DNA of 64,000 nucleotides from Undibacterium sp. Jales W-56 (GCF_025548535.1 NZ_JAJLQW010000006.1:1-64000); one strand, 5' to 3'. Positions 24,024 to 32,445 are shown, numbered from the stretch's first letter. Translations and numbers: made by a program. The notes: generated from the sequence alone by a model not told the origin.

Positions 24024-24488
24024 ATGACAGCAAAAACCTATCAGTGGTATTTCGAGGATTTCATTCCTGGCAGCGTGATTCAGCTTGGCCAGCGCACCCT
24101 CGGCGAAACAGAAATCATCGATTTCGCCCGGCAATTTGATCCGCAAGCTTTTCACGTCGATAAAGACGCCGCTGCGCATTCCATTTTCGGCGGTGTGATC
24201 GCGAGCGGCTGGCATACCTGCAGCATCATCATGCGCATGGTGGTCGACGGTTTTCTGAATGACTCCGCCAGCATGGGATCGCCCGGTCTGGATGAAGTGC
24301 GCTGGATTTTGCCGGTGCGCCCTGGCGACACCTTGACAGTAACTGCCGAGACGCTGGAGAGCCGCCCCTCCACATCCAAGCCCGATCGCGGCGTCGTCAT
24401 CACCATGTGGAAAGCGACCAATCAGGATGGCAAACAGGTGTGCACCATCAAAGGCATGGGCATGTTCGGCCGTCGTCCGGCAGCATAA
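24024..24488 (+). CDS. MaoC-like dehydratase/hydratase family protein
   Basis: 154 residues with a ribosome binding site GGAGACGCAC before the ATG. The hot-dog fold with the hydratase pattern is visible: [21 protein letters not shown] followed by [19 protein letters not shown], where Asp and His near FDPQAFH are the usual catalytic pair. It is 167 bp downstream of the dehydrogenase pair and on the same strand. Likely hydrates an enoyl-CoA made by that pair, alone or with the next MaoC protein. Confidence 0.8.
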   Translation: MTAKTYQWYFEDFIPGSVIQLGQRTLGETEIIDFARQFDPQAFHVDKDAAAHSIFGGVIASGWHTCSIIMRMVVDGFLNDSASMGSPGLDEVRWILPVRPGDTLTVTAETLESRPSTSKPDRGVVITMWKATNQDGKQVCTIKGMGMFGRRPAA

Positions 24489-24513
24489 AACTGATCATCA
24501 TCATGGAGGCAAG

Positions 24514-24966
24514 ATGCGGGCAATACACAATTTAGCAGAACTCAAATCTCTGGTCGGACAAGACGTAGCAACATCCGATTGGGTCGAAGTGACGCAACAG
24601 AGAATCAACACATTCGCCGAAGCGACAGGCGACTTGCAATGGATTCATATCGATGTGGAGCGCAGCAAGCGCGAATCCCCTTTCGGCGGCCCGATCGCAC
24701 ACGGCTTCCTGACTTTATCCTTGTTGCCGATGTTGATGCAAAATGCGATCACCATGACCGATGTCAAAATGGGCGTGAATTATGGGCTGAATAAAGTACG
24801 CTTCGTGTCGCCTGTTCCGGCTGGCAGCAGAGTCCGCGCCAAAATGCATTTGCTGAGCGTGGAAGACATCAAGGACGGTGCGCAAATGACCTGGGAAGTC
24901 ACGATAGAACGCGAAGGCAGCGACAAACCTGCATGCGTCGCGGAATCGATTTCACGTCGTTATTGA
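24514..24966 (+). CDS. MaoC-like enoyl-CoA hydratase
   Basis: 150 residues from the ATG at 24514-24516 (GGAGG seven bases upstream); an open frame reaches back to 24427 but overlaps the previous gene. The R-hydratase motif is complete: FAEATGDLQWIHIDVERSK followed by PFGGPIAHGFLTLSLLP, with the catalytic Asp and His in GDLQWIH. Separated from the first MaoC gene by only 25 bp. The two may form a heterodimer or act on different intermediates. Confidence 0.85.
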   Translation: MRAIHNLAELKSLVGQDVATSDWVEVTQQRINTFAEATGDLQWIHIDVERSKRESPFGGPIAHGFLTLSLLPMLMQNAITMTDVKMGVNYGLNKVRFVSPVPAGSRVRAKMHLLSVEDIKDGAQMTWEVTIEREGSDKPACVAESISRRY

Positions 24967-25138
24967 GCCTATCGATTTCTATGCAGGTTGCAGTAATCGC
25001 GACATCGCTGTAGCCACCGCATAGATTCAAAAGGGAACATCTAAAAGACCTTGAAATTGAAAAATCACATCGAATGAAGTCAATCACTTAGAAGTGAAGA
25101 AATATCAAAAATTGGGTTTTTAGAAGTTCCCCCAAAGT

Positions 25139-25209
25139 AACCCGCACCATCCATGAGCCTCTTGGAGGGATATTGACCTGAAAGGTGCATGGATAGTGCG
25201 GGTTATATT
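25139..25209 (+). terminator. Long 17-bp hairpin with T run downstream of the acyl-CoA operon
   Basis: AACCCGCACCATCCATG (25139-25155) and CATGGATAGTGCGGGTT (25188-25204) are complementary at 16 of 17 positions around a 32-nt loop. ATATTTTT follows. It may terminate the upstream operon, but it lies 172 bp beyond the last stop and has an unusually long loop with a TTGGAGGG purine stretch, so an RNA element or a small mobile relic is possible. Confidence 0.5.
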
Positions 25210-25391
25210 TTTATTGTGTCAATGCGTATCAAGCGCAACAAGATACGTGGCTTCAGGTTTTACTTCCCCCCTCAATTCCTGATAACAATCGATGAAATAC
25301 AGTCACGATTGGAGTCGTCTCTGCATCTGCTAGACATGTACCATTGCTCCATCGATTCGATACTTCATTTTGCGCAGAAAACTAAAATTGC

Positions 25392-25420
25392 TTGTCAACA
25401 TACCGCCTAGTCGGTATTAT
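25392..25420 (+). promoter_or_regulatory. Sigma70 promoter with an embedded TetR-type operator
   Basis: TTGTCA (25392-25397) and TATTAT (25415-25420) are separated by 17 bp. The palindrome TACCGCCTAGTCGGTA (25401-25416), a classical TetR-family operator shape, fills the spacer. The TetR gene starts 35 bp downstream, so it almost certainly represses itself and the coupled SRPBCC gene. Confidence 0.75.
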
Positions 25421-25454
25421 TCCAATTAGACAATATTTAAAATTTAAAATCAAC

Positions 25455-26081
25455 ATGGCAACCCAGGCACACCACGAATCGAAGATCAAGTTGCTCAATG
25501 CGGCGCTGCACGTCATCCGTGCCAAGGGATATGCAGCCACGACTGTGGAGGATATTTGTCACGCGGCCAGTGTGACGAAGGGCAGTTTCTTTCATCACTT
25601 CAAGAGCAAGGACGAAATGGCAATCGCCGCAGCCGCTCATTTCGGCGCGATGACTGAAGATTTCTTCGCCGCCGCGCCGTATCACCAGCCGCAAGATCCG
25701 TTGGACAGACTGCTTGGCTATATTGATTTTCGAGTCGCTATCCTGGTCGGGGAATTGCCGGACTACACCTGTTTGCTTGGCACACTGGTGCAAGAAACCT
25801 ACTCGACCCACCCCGAAATACGTGCGGCTTGCGACAAAGGTATGTCAACTCATATTGCCGTACTGGTGAGTGATATCGAAGCCGCCAAACAATGCTATGC
25901 GCCGGAGGCGACCTGGAGCGCTGAGAGCTTGGGATATTTCATCCAATCGGTCTTACAAGGCGCCTTTATTTTTGCCAAGGCAAAACAAACTGCTGATGTG
26001 GCGCATGAGAGCTTGGCACATTTGCGGCGTTATCTGGAAGCTCTATTCCCTCTCAACAATAAACGAAAGGAAGAATCATGA
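25455..26081 (+). CDS. TetR-family regulator
   Basis: 208 residues from the ATG at 25455-25457; an in-frame extension to 25392 would start inside the promoter. The helix-turn-helix is clear (TVEDICHAASVTKGSFFHHF, then KSKDEMA), typical of AcrR/TetR regulators with the KGSFFHHF recognition helix. Its last codon and stop overlap the start of the SRPBCC gene as ATGA. It probably controls this two-gene operon through the palindrome in its own promoter. Confidence 0.85.
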   Translation: MATQAHHESKIKLLNAALHVIRAKGYAATTVEDICHAASVTKGSFFHHFKSKDEMAIAAAAHFGAMTEDFFAAAPYHQPQDPLDRLLGYIDFRVAILVGELPDYTCLLGTLVQETYSTHPEIRAACDKGMSTHIAVLVSDIEAAKQCYAPEATWSAESLGYFIQSVLQGAFIFAKAKQTADVAHESLAHLRRYLEALFPLNNKRKEES

Positions 26082-26491
26082 CCACAAAAATCACCGTCGA
26101 AACTCTCATCAACGCTCCCGTCGCCAAGGTCTGGAGTGCTTACACAACGCCGAGCGATATCAAGCAGTGGAATACGGCTTCAGACGATTGGCACACCACC
26201 CAATCTACTGTCGACCTGCGAGTCGGCGGCATTTTCTCATCACGCATGGAGGCCAAGGACGGTAGCTTTGGCTTTGATTTCGAAGGAACCTACACCAAGG
26301 TGGTACCTCATGAATTACTTGAATTCTCATTTGGCGATCGCGTTGCGTCGGTGGAGTTCATGACAGGAGCAAAGGGCGTGACGGTGCGTGTTGTGTTTGA
26401 TGCCGAATCAGAAAATTCTATCGAACAGCAGCAACAAGGGTGGCAATCGATATTGAATAATTTTGCAAAGTTTGTAGAAGCGAGACAGTAA
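26078..26491 (+). CDS. SRPBCC (AHSA1-like) domain protein
   Basis: 137 residues, all one START/AHSA1-like domain: INAPVAKVWSAYTTPSDIKQ at the N-terminus, the DWHTTQSTVDLRVGGIF beta strands and the C-terminal helix QGWQSILNNFAKFV. This fold makes a cavity for hydrophobic ligands or a binding site for Hsp90-type partners. Translationally coupled to the TetR gene (ATGA overlap). The ligand may be the TetR effector or a metabolite it controls, which is inference. Confidence 0.85.
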   Translation: MTTKITVETLINAPVAKVWSAYTTPSDIKQWNTASDDWHTTQSTVDLRVGGIFSSRMEAKDGSFGFDFEGTYTKVVPHELLEFSFGDRVASVEFMTGAKGVTVRVVFDAESENSIEQQQQGWQSILNNFAKFVEARQ

Positions 26492-26534
26492 GAAACCGTC
26501 AAAAGACAAACGACCGATGCGTTTCAAAATCGCG

Positions 26535-26574
26535 CTGTCAGTCTGAGCTATAACTCAGACTGACAGGTTGTTTG
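26535..26574 (+). terminator. Hairpin terminator after the SRPBCC gene
   Basis: CTGTCAGTCTGAG (26535-26547) and CTCAGACTGACAG (26554-26566) form a perfect 13-bp stem with a 6-nt loop, followed by a short T-rich GTTGTTT. The stem is strong and the tail weak. Confidence 0.65.
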
Positions 26575-26678
26575 GCAAATTCAAATGAACTGGCAGTAGC
26601 CGTTGATATTGGCAAGCGGGACAAATTCCACCGGTTTGAGTTATGTGTTTTATTTACATTCCCTTTCATCAAATACCC

Positions 26679-27764
26679 CTAATAAAACCTGACCGCATAA
26701 ACCGGCGGCAAATACGTCGCAACTTGTTGCCAGTCGTCGCCTGCATTTTCACTGATCCAGGCCTTGCCCGTAGTCGACGCCATCAGCAAGGTCTGGCCAT
26801 CGTCCGCCACGACCAGTCCGTGGCGATAAATCAAATCGTAGCAATCCTGCTGCGGTAAACCTTTGCTCAGAGTTTCAAAGGTTTTTCCGCCGTCGCGTGT
26901 ACGCGTTACCGACAAGGCCCCCGCTTTCGGCACTCTTCTTTGATCCGCTTCAGCTGGAACAAACCAGGCCACATCAGGATGGCGCGGGTGAGAGGCGACT
27001 GCAAAACCAAAATCCGACATGCCTTCCGGCGTAGTCAATTGCTGCCAGCTCGCTGCATCGTCTGCCGAACGCCAGATTCCATTGTGATGCTGGCACCAGA
27101 GGACATCGGGTGCCAGCTTGCAGCGGACAATCAGATGCGGATCCTGGACGTTTTCACTGTCCGCCAGCTCGGGCGGCATGTAGTTGGCGCGCATGCCTTT
27201 TGCAGCCGAGGTCCAGCTTGTGCCGCCATCCCTGGTTTGCCACGCGCCGCCGCAAGAAATTCCGACCAAAACATGCTGACTGTTACGCGGATCGACGCAA
27301 ATCGAATGGATGCCAGGCACATCATAACCGCCACCGAGCCACTCTTTGCGCTCCGGCCGATCCCACAGCGAACGCATTAATTCCCAGCTATTGCCGCGAT
27401 CTCTGGAGCGAAACAATCCGCCCGGCAAAGTACCGGCCCACAGCACGCCTGGTTCATCATTGCCGCCGACGACCAGCGACCAGATCATTTTCAGTTTCCA
27501 TTCCACTTCGCCTTCCGGGCGTTCCAACTGCTCCGGATAAGCCGGGACCGCAATCTCAGTCCAGTCGGCATGGTCCGAATCACGTCGATGCAATTTGACG
27601 CCGAAATGCCCCAGGTTCAAGGCGGCATATACACTGCCATCGCGCTGATCGTGCAGGCACATGCTCACAGGTTCACCCAGAAAACTGGCTTGATCGAGCT
27701 GCCAGCCAGCATCCGTCTTGACCAGGTCGAACAAGCCTTTACGGGTTGCAATCATCGCTTTCAT
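26679..27764 (-). CDS. BNR/sialidase-like beta-propeller protein
   Basis: 361 residues with repeated Asp-box-like motifs S-x-D-x-G-x-x-W: SRDRGNSWE, TRDGGTSWT, ADDAASWQ, TRDGGKTFE and ENAGDDWQ. This is the exo-sialidase/VPS10-type propeller fold. There is no signal peptide, so it is cytoplasmic. No sialidase catalytic residues can be assigned. It lies 2 nt downstream of a small ubiquitin-like gene, a pairing I recall from other proteobacteria, which suggests the two act together; the role is unknown. Confidence 0.75.
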   Translation of the reverse strand: MKAMIATRKGLFDLVKTDAGWQLDQASFLGEPVSMCLHDQRDGSVYAALNLGHFGVKLHRRDSDHADWTEIAVPAYPEQLERPEGEVEWKLKMIWSLVVGGNDEPGVLWAGTLPGGLFRSRDRGNSWELMRSLWDRPERKEWLGGGYDVPGIHSICVDPRNSQHVLVGISCGGAWQTRDGGTSWTSAAKGMRANYMPPELADSENVQDPHLIVRCKLAPDVLWCQHHNGIWRSADDAASWQQLTTPEGMSDFGFAVASHPRHPDVAWFVPAEADQRRVPKAGALSVTRTRDGGKTFETLSKGLPQQDCYDLIYRHGLVVADDGQTLLMASTTGKAWISENAGDDWQQVATYLPPVYAVRFY

Positions 27765-27766
27765 TA

Positions 27767-28036
27767 TCAGCCTCCTGAGAGTGCTTGCAAAACATACACA
27801 CGGCTTTCGTGCAACAAGACGTCATCCAGCCGCTGACGGTCAAGCACTCGTCTACCGTCAATAAAAATCACCACATGCACACGCAAATGCCCTTGTTCGT
27901 CGAGCACATATTCACGCAATCGGGGGTTGATTTTAAATGCGGTCTCCAATGCCTCGCGCAATCGGGGGGCCTGGGCATCCACTTCAGGCACCTCGGTAAA
28001 GCGACTGAGTTGCTGAGTGAAAACCAGTCTAGCCAT
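27767..28036 (-). CDS. MoaD/ThiS-type ubiquitin-like protein
   Basis: 89 residues from the ATG at 28034-28036; longer starts overlap the CYTH gene. The protein ends in LQALSGG, the Gly-Gly tail of sulfur carriers that are adenylated and thiocarboxylated, and has the beta-grasp pattern (VHVVIFIDGRRVLDRQRLDDVLLHE). No moaE, thiG or E1-like gene is near, so molybdopterin or thiamin synthesis is not indicated. Its start overlaps the CYTH gene by 8 bp and the BNR gene follows directly, so the three are cotranscribed. Confidence 0.75.
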   Translation of the reverse strand: MARLVFTQQLSRFTEVPEVDAQAPRLREALETAFKINPRLREYVLDEQGHLRVHVVIFIDGRRVLDRQRLDDVLLHESRVYVLQALSGG

Positions 28037-28511
28037 GATCGGACCCGGACCACAAACGAAACGGATGTTTGAGCAGATTGGCATTCGCGTAGCGATGATC
28101 GTGGCTGACTTCGGCGCCAAGCCAGGCTGGCCGCGCAAACTCCTGAGATTCCGATTGCAGCTCGACCTCAGCTACCACCAGCCCCGCGTTATCCCCCAAG
28201 AATTCATCGACCTCCCAGACCAGGCCTTGGTAATCGATCCGGTAGCGGAATTTCTCAATCAAAGGCTGTGCACATAATCCAGACAGCAATTCTTTCGCGT
28301 CGGCAATAGGAATAGGATATTCCCATTCACCACGCGAAATACCTTCAGTCTTGCCCTTGATGGTGAGCACAGCACGCTCGCCCTCAATGCGCACACGGAC
28401 GATGCGCCCCGGGTCTGAGCAAATGTAGCCCTGGCATAGATGAACGCCCTGCCCTTGCTGTTTCCAGTCGTTATTCACCACCAGAAATTTACGCTCTATC
28501 TCTATGCCCAT
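28029..28511 (-). CDS. CYTH-domain triphosphatase
   Basis: 160 residues. The N-terminal EIERKFLV gives the ExExK motif of the CYTH tunnel fold. Further charged strands (VRVRIEGERAVLTIKGK, RGEWEYPIP, EVDEFLG, VVAEVEL) supply the alternating Arg/Lys and Glu/Asp residues that bind triphosphate and metal. Probable activity: inorganic triphosphatase. It lies 18 bp downstream of the M14 carboxypeptidase gene and overlaps the MoaD-like gene. Confidence 0.88.
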   Translation of the reverse strand: MGIEIERKFLVVNNDWKQQGQGVHLCQGYICSDPGRIVRVRIEGERAVLTIKGKTEGISRGEWEYPIPIADAKELLSGLCAQPLIEKFRYRIDYQGLVWEVDEFLGDNAGLVVAEVELQSESQEFARPAWLGAEVSHDHRYANANLLKHPFRLWSGSDHG

Positions 28512-28529
28512 GCTGCGACTGATCTCAGT

Positions 28530-29663
28530 TTATTTGCTGATCCGATTTAATGAAGTCAGGATAGGTTGCAACATCGCCTCACCCAATTTCATACTGCGCG
28601 CGCCATCCCAGCCGACTTCGATATCCGGCAGATTGGCATTGTCTTTGAATGGTAACTCCAAAGTCAGCGATACGCACTTAAATGTGTGACCGATGTACTT
28701 GGAGGCCAGCTTCAACACGTCTTCATTATATTTGCTCGCCTCATAGCCAAATTCGGTTTGGAAATCCGGACTCGCCGCGACAAAACTATCGACAAAGGCT
28801 TGTTGTTCCGCTGCTTGCTGCGCACTGAAGCCATCCAGCATTTCACTACCCGCTACGAATACATAGGGCAAGGCCTCGTCACCATGCACATCTAAAAACA
28901 GATCGCAACCGATTTCATGGATTTTATTTTTAACGTGAAAAACTTCCGGGCTGGTTTCCAGCGTAGGCGTCATCCATTCACGATTTAAATTGGCACCGGC
29001 AGCATTGGTACGCAGATTGCCGCGCACCGAGCCATCGGGGTTCATGTTGGGCACGATATACAGCACGGCCTGATCCAGGATACGGCGGGCAATCGGGTTC
29101 GCTACATCGATCAGCGCATTCAGCGTGCCTTCGACCAGCCATTCCGCCATGGTCTCGCCGGGATGTTGACGTGCAATGATCCAGACCTTTTTCCTGGCAG
29201 CAGGATCGCCGACGATGACCATATTCAGATCACGGCCATCAACCGTATTACCCAGATCCTCGACCCGTACCAGCGGCGATTGCTCTACGCTGCCCAGCAC
29301 TGCCAGATGACGCTCCCAGCTATACGGCTCGAAATAAGCGTAATACACGCTGTCAAATTCCGGCGAATGACTGATGCTCATCACCTTGCCGTCAAATTCG
29401 GTATCGACCCGGAACCAGTTCTCACGGTCGTAACTCGCCACAGCCTGATAGTTTTTCCAACCCGCCGGATAAGTGGCATCGCCGGCATTCACAATACGCA
29501 TCACCACATCCTGATCACGCGCCCCTTGCAAACGGAAATAAAACCATTGCGCGATATCCGCATGGGAATCCTTGCGCAATTTCAATTCAATCGCATCCGC
29601 TTGCTTGGCATTGACAACCTCGATCGCACCCGCGTCGAAATTTTGACTAATTTTGATAGGCAT
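28530..29663 (-). CDS. M14 zinc carboxypeptidase, cytosolic carboxypeptidase-like
   Basis: 377 residues. An N-terminal beta-sandwich (about 1-125, WFYFRLQGARDQDVVMRI and the Y-x-x-F-EPYSWERH region) precedes the M14 peptidase domain. Zinc ligands are in ARQHPGETMAEW (His and Glu) and in DVHGDE (His); the catalytic Glu lies in the C-terminal part (VSLTLELPF). This layout is the bacterial form of cytosolic carboxypeptidases that trim C-terminal residues. No signal peptide. First gene of the leftward cluster CYTH-MoaD-BNR. Confidence 0.88.
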   Translation of the reverse strand: MPIKISQNFDAGAIEVVNAKQADAIELKLRKDSHADIAQWFYFRLQGARDQDVVMRIVNAGDATYPAGWKNYQAVASYDRENWFRVDTEFDGKVMSISHSPEFDSVYYAYFEPYSWERHLAVLGSVEQSPLVRVEDLGNTVDGRDLNMVIVGDPAARKKVWIIARQHPGETMAEWLVEGTLNALIDVANPIARRILDQAVLYIVPNMNPDGSVRGNLRTNAAGANLNREWMTPTLETSPEVFHVKNKIHEIGCDLFLDVHGDEALPYVFVAGSEMLDGFSAQQAAEQQAFVDSFVAASPDFQTEFGYEASKYNEDVLKLASKYIGHTFKCVSLTLELPFKDNANLPDIEVGWDGARSMKLGEAMLQPILTSLNRISK

Positions 29664-29866
29664 ATATTGCTCAGTTTCCTCTTATTTAGAATTTACACTG
29701 TGTCTGCTAATTTGCAATAGCCGCTGCCTGCAGGCGCGACGATAAGAACGATATTGTCACAGGTTTTACTTGAATATGAAAATAAATTAGTCATTTTTAT
29801 ATGGCGTGATTACGGCAATTTGATTCAAATCACCCGGCATGAATCAATACAATGATTAATTTTTCA

Positions 29867-29895
29867 TGGAAAAAAACTTAAGCATGCACTATAAT
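29867..29895 (+). promoter_or_regulatory. Promoter of tRNA-Pro
   Basis: A perfect TATAAT at 29890-29895 lies 14 bp before the mature tRNA. The -35 region 17 bp upstream is weak (TGGAAA). The position fits direct transcription of the tRNA. Confidence 0.65.
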
Positions 29896-29909
29896 CTTTC
29901 GCTCAGTGT

Positions 29910-29986
<77 letters not shown>

Positions 29987-29992
29987 ATAATG

Positions 29993-30030
29993 AAAAAAAG
30001 CTTGCAGATTTCGGTCTGCAAGCTTTTTTA
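29993..30030 (+). terminator. Terminator after tRNA-Pro
   Basis: AAAAAGCTTGCAGA and TCTGCAAGCTTTTT form a long perfect stem with the loop TTTCGG, with the T run as part of the 3' arm. Confidence 0.88.
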
Positions 30031-30146
30031 TTGACGAAATGCCTATGTGACCTTGCCAACAACAAACGCTAAAACGTTCTAAAAAGTGCGTCCGCAATAT
30101 CATGCCGCTGTAGCGCCCATAGCCCATATATCAGGCTTCAGTAAAA

Positions 30147-31238
30147 TTACGGCTGCATGGCCTTTGCTGCCTGTGTGCCGCGTTGATAACCGTATTGCCA
30201 TTGCGCCTCTATCACTTGCCGGTATTCGTCGTAACTTTTTGAGGTGACCAACTCTATTCTGTTCTTCAGCAATAAAATTTTTTTCTCGATTTGGGTACGC
30301 GGCAGGATTTTTTCCATATCGGCGGTATCGACCCACGCTGCCGCATCTTGCTGCATGACTTTACTGAGACGCAAATTGCCGTCGAAGCCCAGCACCGCAC
30401 GTAACGCAGGCAAGGAAAAGCTGGCGTCGTAATAACTTTTGACCTCCATCACGACCTGTTCTGCAATGCGATGTGCGATCTCAATCGGAAAAAGATCGAT
30501 CACTCCACCAACATAGTCCGCATCCTGATACCGATGACACGGAAAATAAAACATATCAGAGACCGATGCCCGAGCCGCCTCTGCGATCGGCATTGTGATG
30601 TCAGTAGCAATATGGGAGGCCACTGCGCTGTTTGGTAAATGGGTTGCACTGACCGGTGATGCCATGCCATGCAACATGGCTGCTGTACGCTCATCGCAAA
30701 ATACCATCTCGCAAAATAAAGGCCGGTTGCCCCTGCGCGTTCCGATATCGCTTTCGGCATAAAGTAATTTGCCCGCGATAATTGCGACCGCCGGTTTGTC
30801 ATAGTCATCTTTGGTATCCGGCAGAGGCAAACCTGCAGGAATCTCAAACAAGTAGTCGCGATGCAGATCGGGAATCCGCGACGCGCCGGTCGCGAACAAA
30901 CGTCGATGCAAGGCTGCGCCTAATGCACCTGATACGGAAGCATTCAGACCTGATTTCATACCACGCCAATACGCATACATTGCAGGTGAACTTACCCATG
31001 CTTTGCGCTGCGCATCATCCGGCAAGCCCTGGATAATCGCAGCGGCAATCGCTCCGCCGCAACTCGCCAGCAAAACATCGGGCTGTTTACCGGCCTCGCT
31101 CAAGGCGGCATAAATACCGAGGTAGTAAGAAAATCGAAAACCGCCGCCCGCCATCACCATGCAACGTTGATATTTAGGTGCCTGAGGCAGCATATTAGAA
31201 TCCGCAAATTTAAAATTATCGAGAAGTTCACTATCCAT
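30147..31238 (-). CDS. Patatin-like protein with Cys at the nucleophile position
   Basis: 363 residues. The oxyanion-hole loop GGGFRF follows VMAGG (residues 30-36), as in patatin phospholipases. The nucleophile elbow, normally G-x-S-x-G-A, reads A-S-C-G-G-A (LLASCGGAIAAA), placing C60 at the usual Ser position. The catalytic Asp motif DGG reads VGG in DADYVGGVIDLFP. No signal peptide or membrane helix. It could be a lipase with a Cys nucleophile, an enzyme with a shifted Ser59, or an inactive binding protein. It stands alone on the minus strand after tRNA-Pro. Confidence 0.7.
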   Translation of the reverse strand: MDSELLDNFKFADSNMLPQAPKYQRCMVMAGGGFRFSYYLGIYAALSEAGKQPDVLLASCGGAIAAAIIQGLPDDAQRKAWVSSPAMYAYWRGMKSGLNASVSGALGAALHRRLFATGASRIPDLHRDYLFEIPAGLPLPDTKDDYDKPAVAIIAGKLLYAESDIGTRRGNRPLFCEMVFCDERTAAMLHGMASPVSATHLPNSAVASHIATDITMPIAEAARASVSDMFYFPCHRYQDADYVGGVIDLFPIEIAHRIAEQVVMEVKSYYDASFSLPALRAVLGFDGNLRLSKVMQQDAAAWVDTADMEKILPRTQIEKKILLLKNRIELVTSKSYDEYRQVIEAQWQYGYQRGTQAAKAMQP

Positions 31239-31388
31239 GAAGGAATTTTATCGTACATCAGCACAGGATCAGGCGCTATCTGAAGGGTTCTGCAAAAACG
31301 GCCGGCAATATTGGGAGGAATGAAAACAAAACACCTGCCAGCACATACTGCGTAGAATGCGAGGTTTAGATCAGCAAGGACGATTAAA

Positions 31389-31658
31389 GTGAAAAAAACC
31401 GGATTGGCAAAGAGCGACGCAAAAAAATTGATGGGGCAAATGCAGACCACGGGTTCTGCTATTTTTGGCAACAGCAGCCCTGCAATAATTGACAAACGCG
31501 AGCAAAGAAAAATCGATCAGGCATTAGGATTAGTCCCGTTCGCGGTCAAATTGAACAGCGAATTAGTGCGCCAGTTACAAGAACGCGCCAAGGAACAAGG
31601 TCTTACTTTAAATGAAGTGGTCGCGGAGGTTTTAAACAAAGGATTGTCTGCCGGATGA
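31389..31658 (+). CDS. Small basic protein, possible ribbon-helix-helix
   Basis: 89 residues starting with GTG (AAGGA eight bases upstream). The C-terminal part VPFAVKLNSELVRQLQERAK followed by EQGLTLNEVVAEVLNKGL has the strand-helix-helix pattern of ribbon-helix-helix or CopG-type proteins, and the N-terminus is Lys-rich. A DNA-binding or antitoxin-like role is possible, but no partner toxin gene is adjacent. Function unknown. Confidence 0.6.
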   Translation: MKKTGLAKSDAKKLMGQMQTTGSAIFGNSSPAIIDKREQRKIDQALGLVPFAVKLNSELVRQLQERAKEQGLTLNEVVAEVLNKGLSAG

Positions 31659-31693
31659 CTTGGTAAAGATGAAATCTGACTCAGCTTGATTTT

Positions 31694-32434
31694 TTATTGA
31701 TATTTATTCCATCGCAACAGACGCTCATCGGATGCCTCTTTAATGAGGTGCCGGGCGCGTAAGGCGTCATCGGTTTTCTGGTGCTCACCACCATCAAGCT
31801 CCATTGCCAGCGCCTGAATCGCTACCGGATAATCCGCCTCGGCCGAGCGCTCCAGCCACTCTCTCGCCTTTACCGGATCAACATTCACGCCTTCGCCTGA
31901 TGCGTAGGCGTTCGACAGCAAAAACATTGCTTGCGCATTACCCTGCTCACTCGCTTTTTTGAGCCACTGTACTGATAAGACGATATCCTTTGCTATACCC
32001 TCGCCGTATTTCGCCATTCTCGCCAACATAAAACTTGCTTTAGCATTGTCTTTATTCGCGGATAGCTCATACCATTTCCAGGCTTGCAGAGAATTCGGTT
32101 TCAGCGATAACGTTCCTTTATACAATGCCTCTGCGAATAAAAATGCGGCCTCGCTATCTCCTGCTTTAGCCGCTTGCTCCAGCCAGTAGGCAGCCTCAGC
32201 CTGTTTTTGCGGCATGGCTGAATACACCAGCCCCAGCTCACGTCCGGCCACCATATGCCCTTGCTCGGCCCACTTCAACAACATTTGAATCGATACAGGA
32301 TCGCGTCCATGCAAGGCGGTAAGACCGACTGATTCTATTTCGGCATTCGTCGGCGTAGCGGCCAATTTTTGGCTACAAGAAGGAAGCATGATGAGCATTG
32401 CGACAGTGAGAGCAATCAGCTTCTTCATTTGCAT
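31694..32434 (-). CDS. Sel1-repeat lipoprotein
   Basis: 246 residues. The N-terminus is a lipoprotein signal with lipobox LPSC (Cys about residue 20). At least four Sel1/TPR-like repeats follow, recognisable by A-x-x-x-L-G/A-x-x-Y and WLxxAAxxG units (AAYWLEQAAKAGDSEAAFLF, VQWLKKASEQGNAQAMFLLS, AREWLERSAEADYPVAIQAL). Such proteins mediate protein contacts in the envelope. Start at 32434 has AGGA seven bases upstream. The partner is unknown. Confidence 0.85.
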   Translation of the reverse strand: MQMKKLIALTVAMLIMLPSCSQKLAATPTNAEIESVGLTALHGRDPVSIQMLLKWAEQGHMVAGRELGLVYSAMPQKQAEAAYWLEQAAKAGDSEAAFLFAEALYKGTLSLKPNSLQAWKWYELSANKDNAKASFMLARMAKYGEGIAKDIVLSVQWLKKASEQGNAQAMFLLSNAYASGEGVNVDPVKAREWLERSAEADYPVAIQALAMELDGGEHQKTDDALRARHLIKEASDERLLRWNKYQ

Positions 32435-32445
32435 ATCTTCATCCT

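Noticed and set aside
27767..28036. Molybdopterin or thiamin biosynthesis gene
   Set aside because: The MoaD/ThiS fold is there, but no moaE, moeB, thiG or thiF gene is in the neighbourhood.
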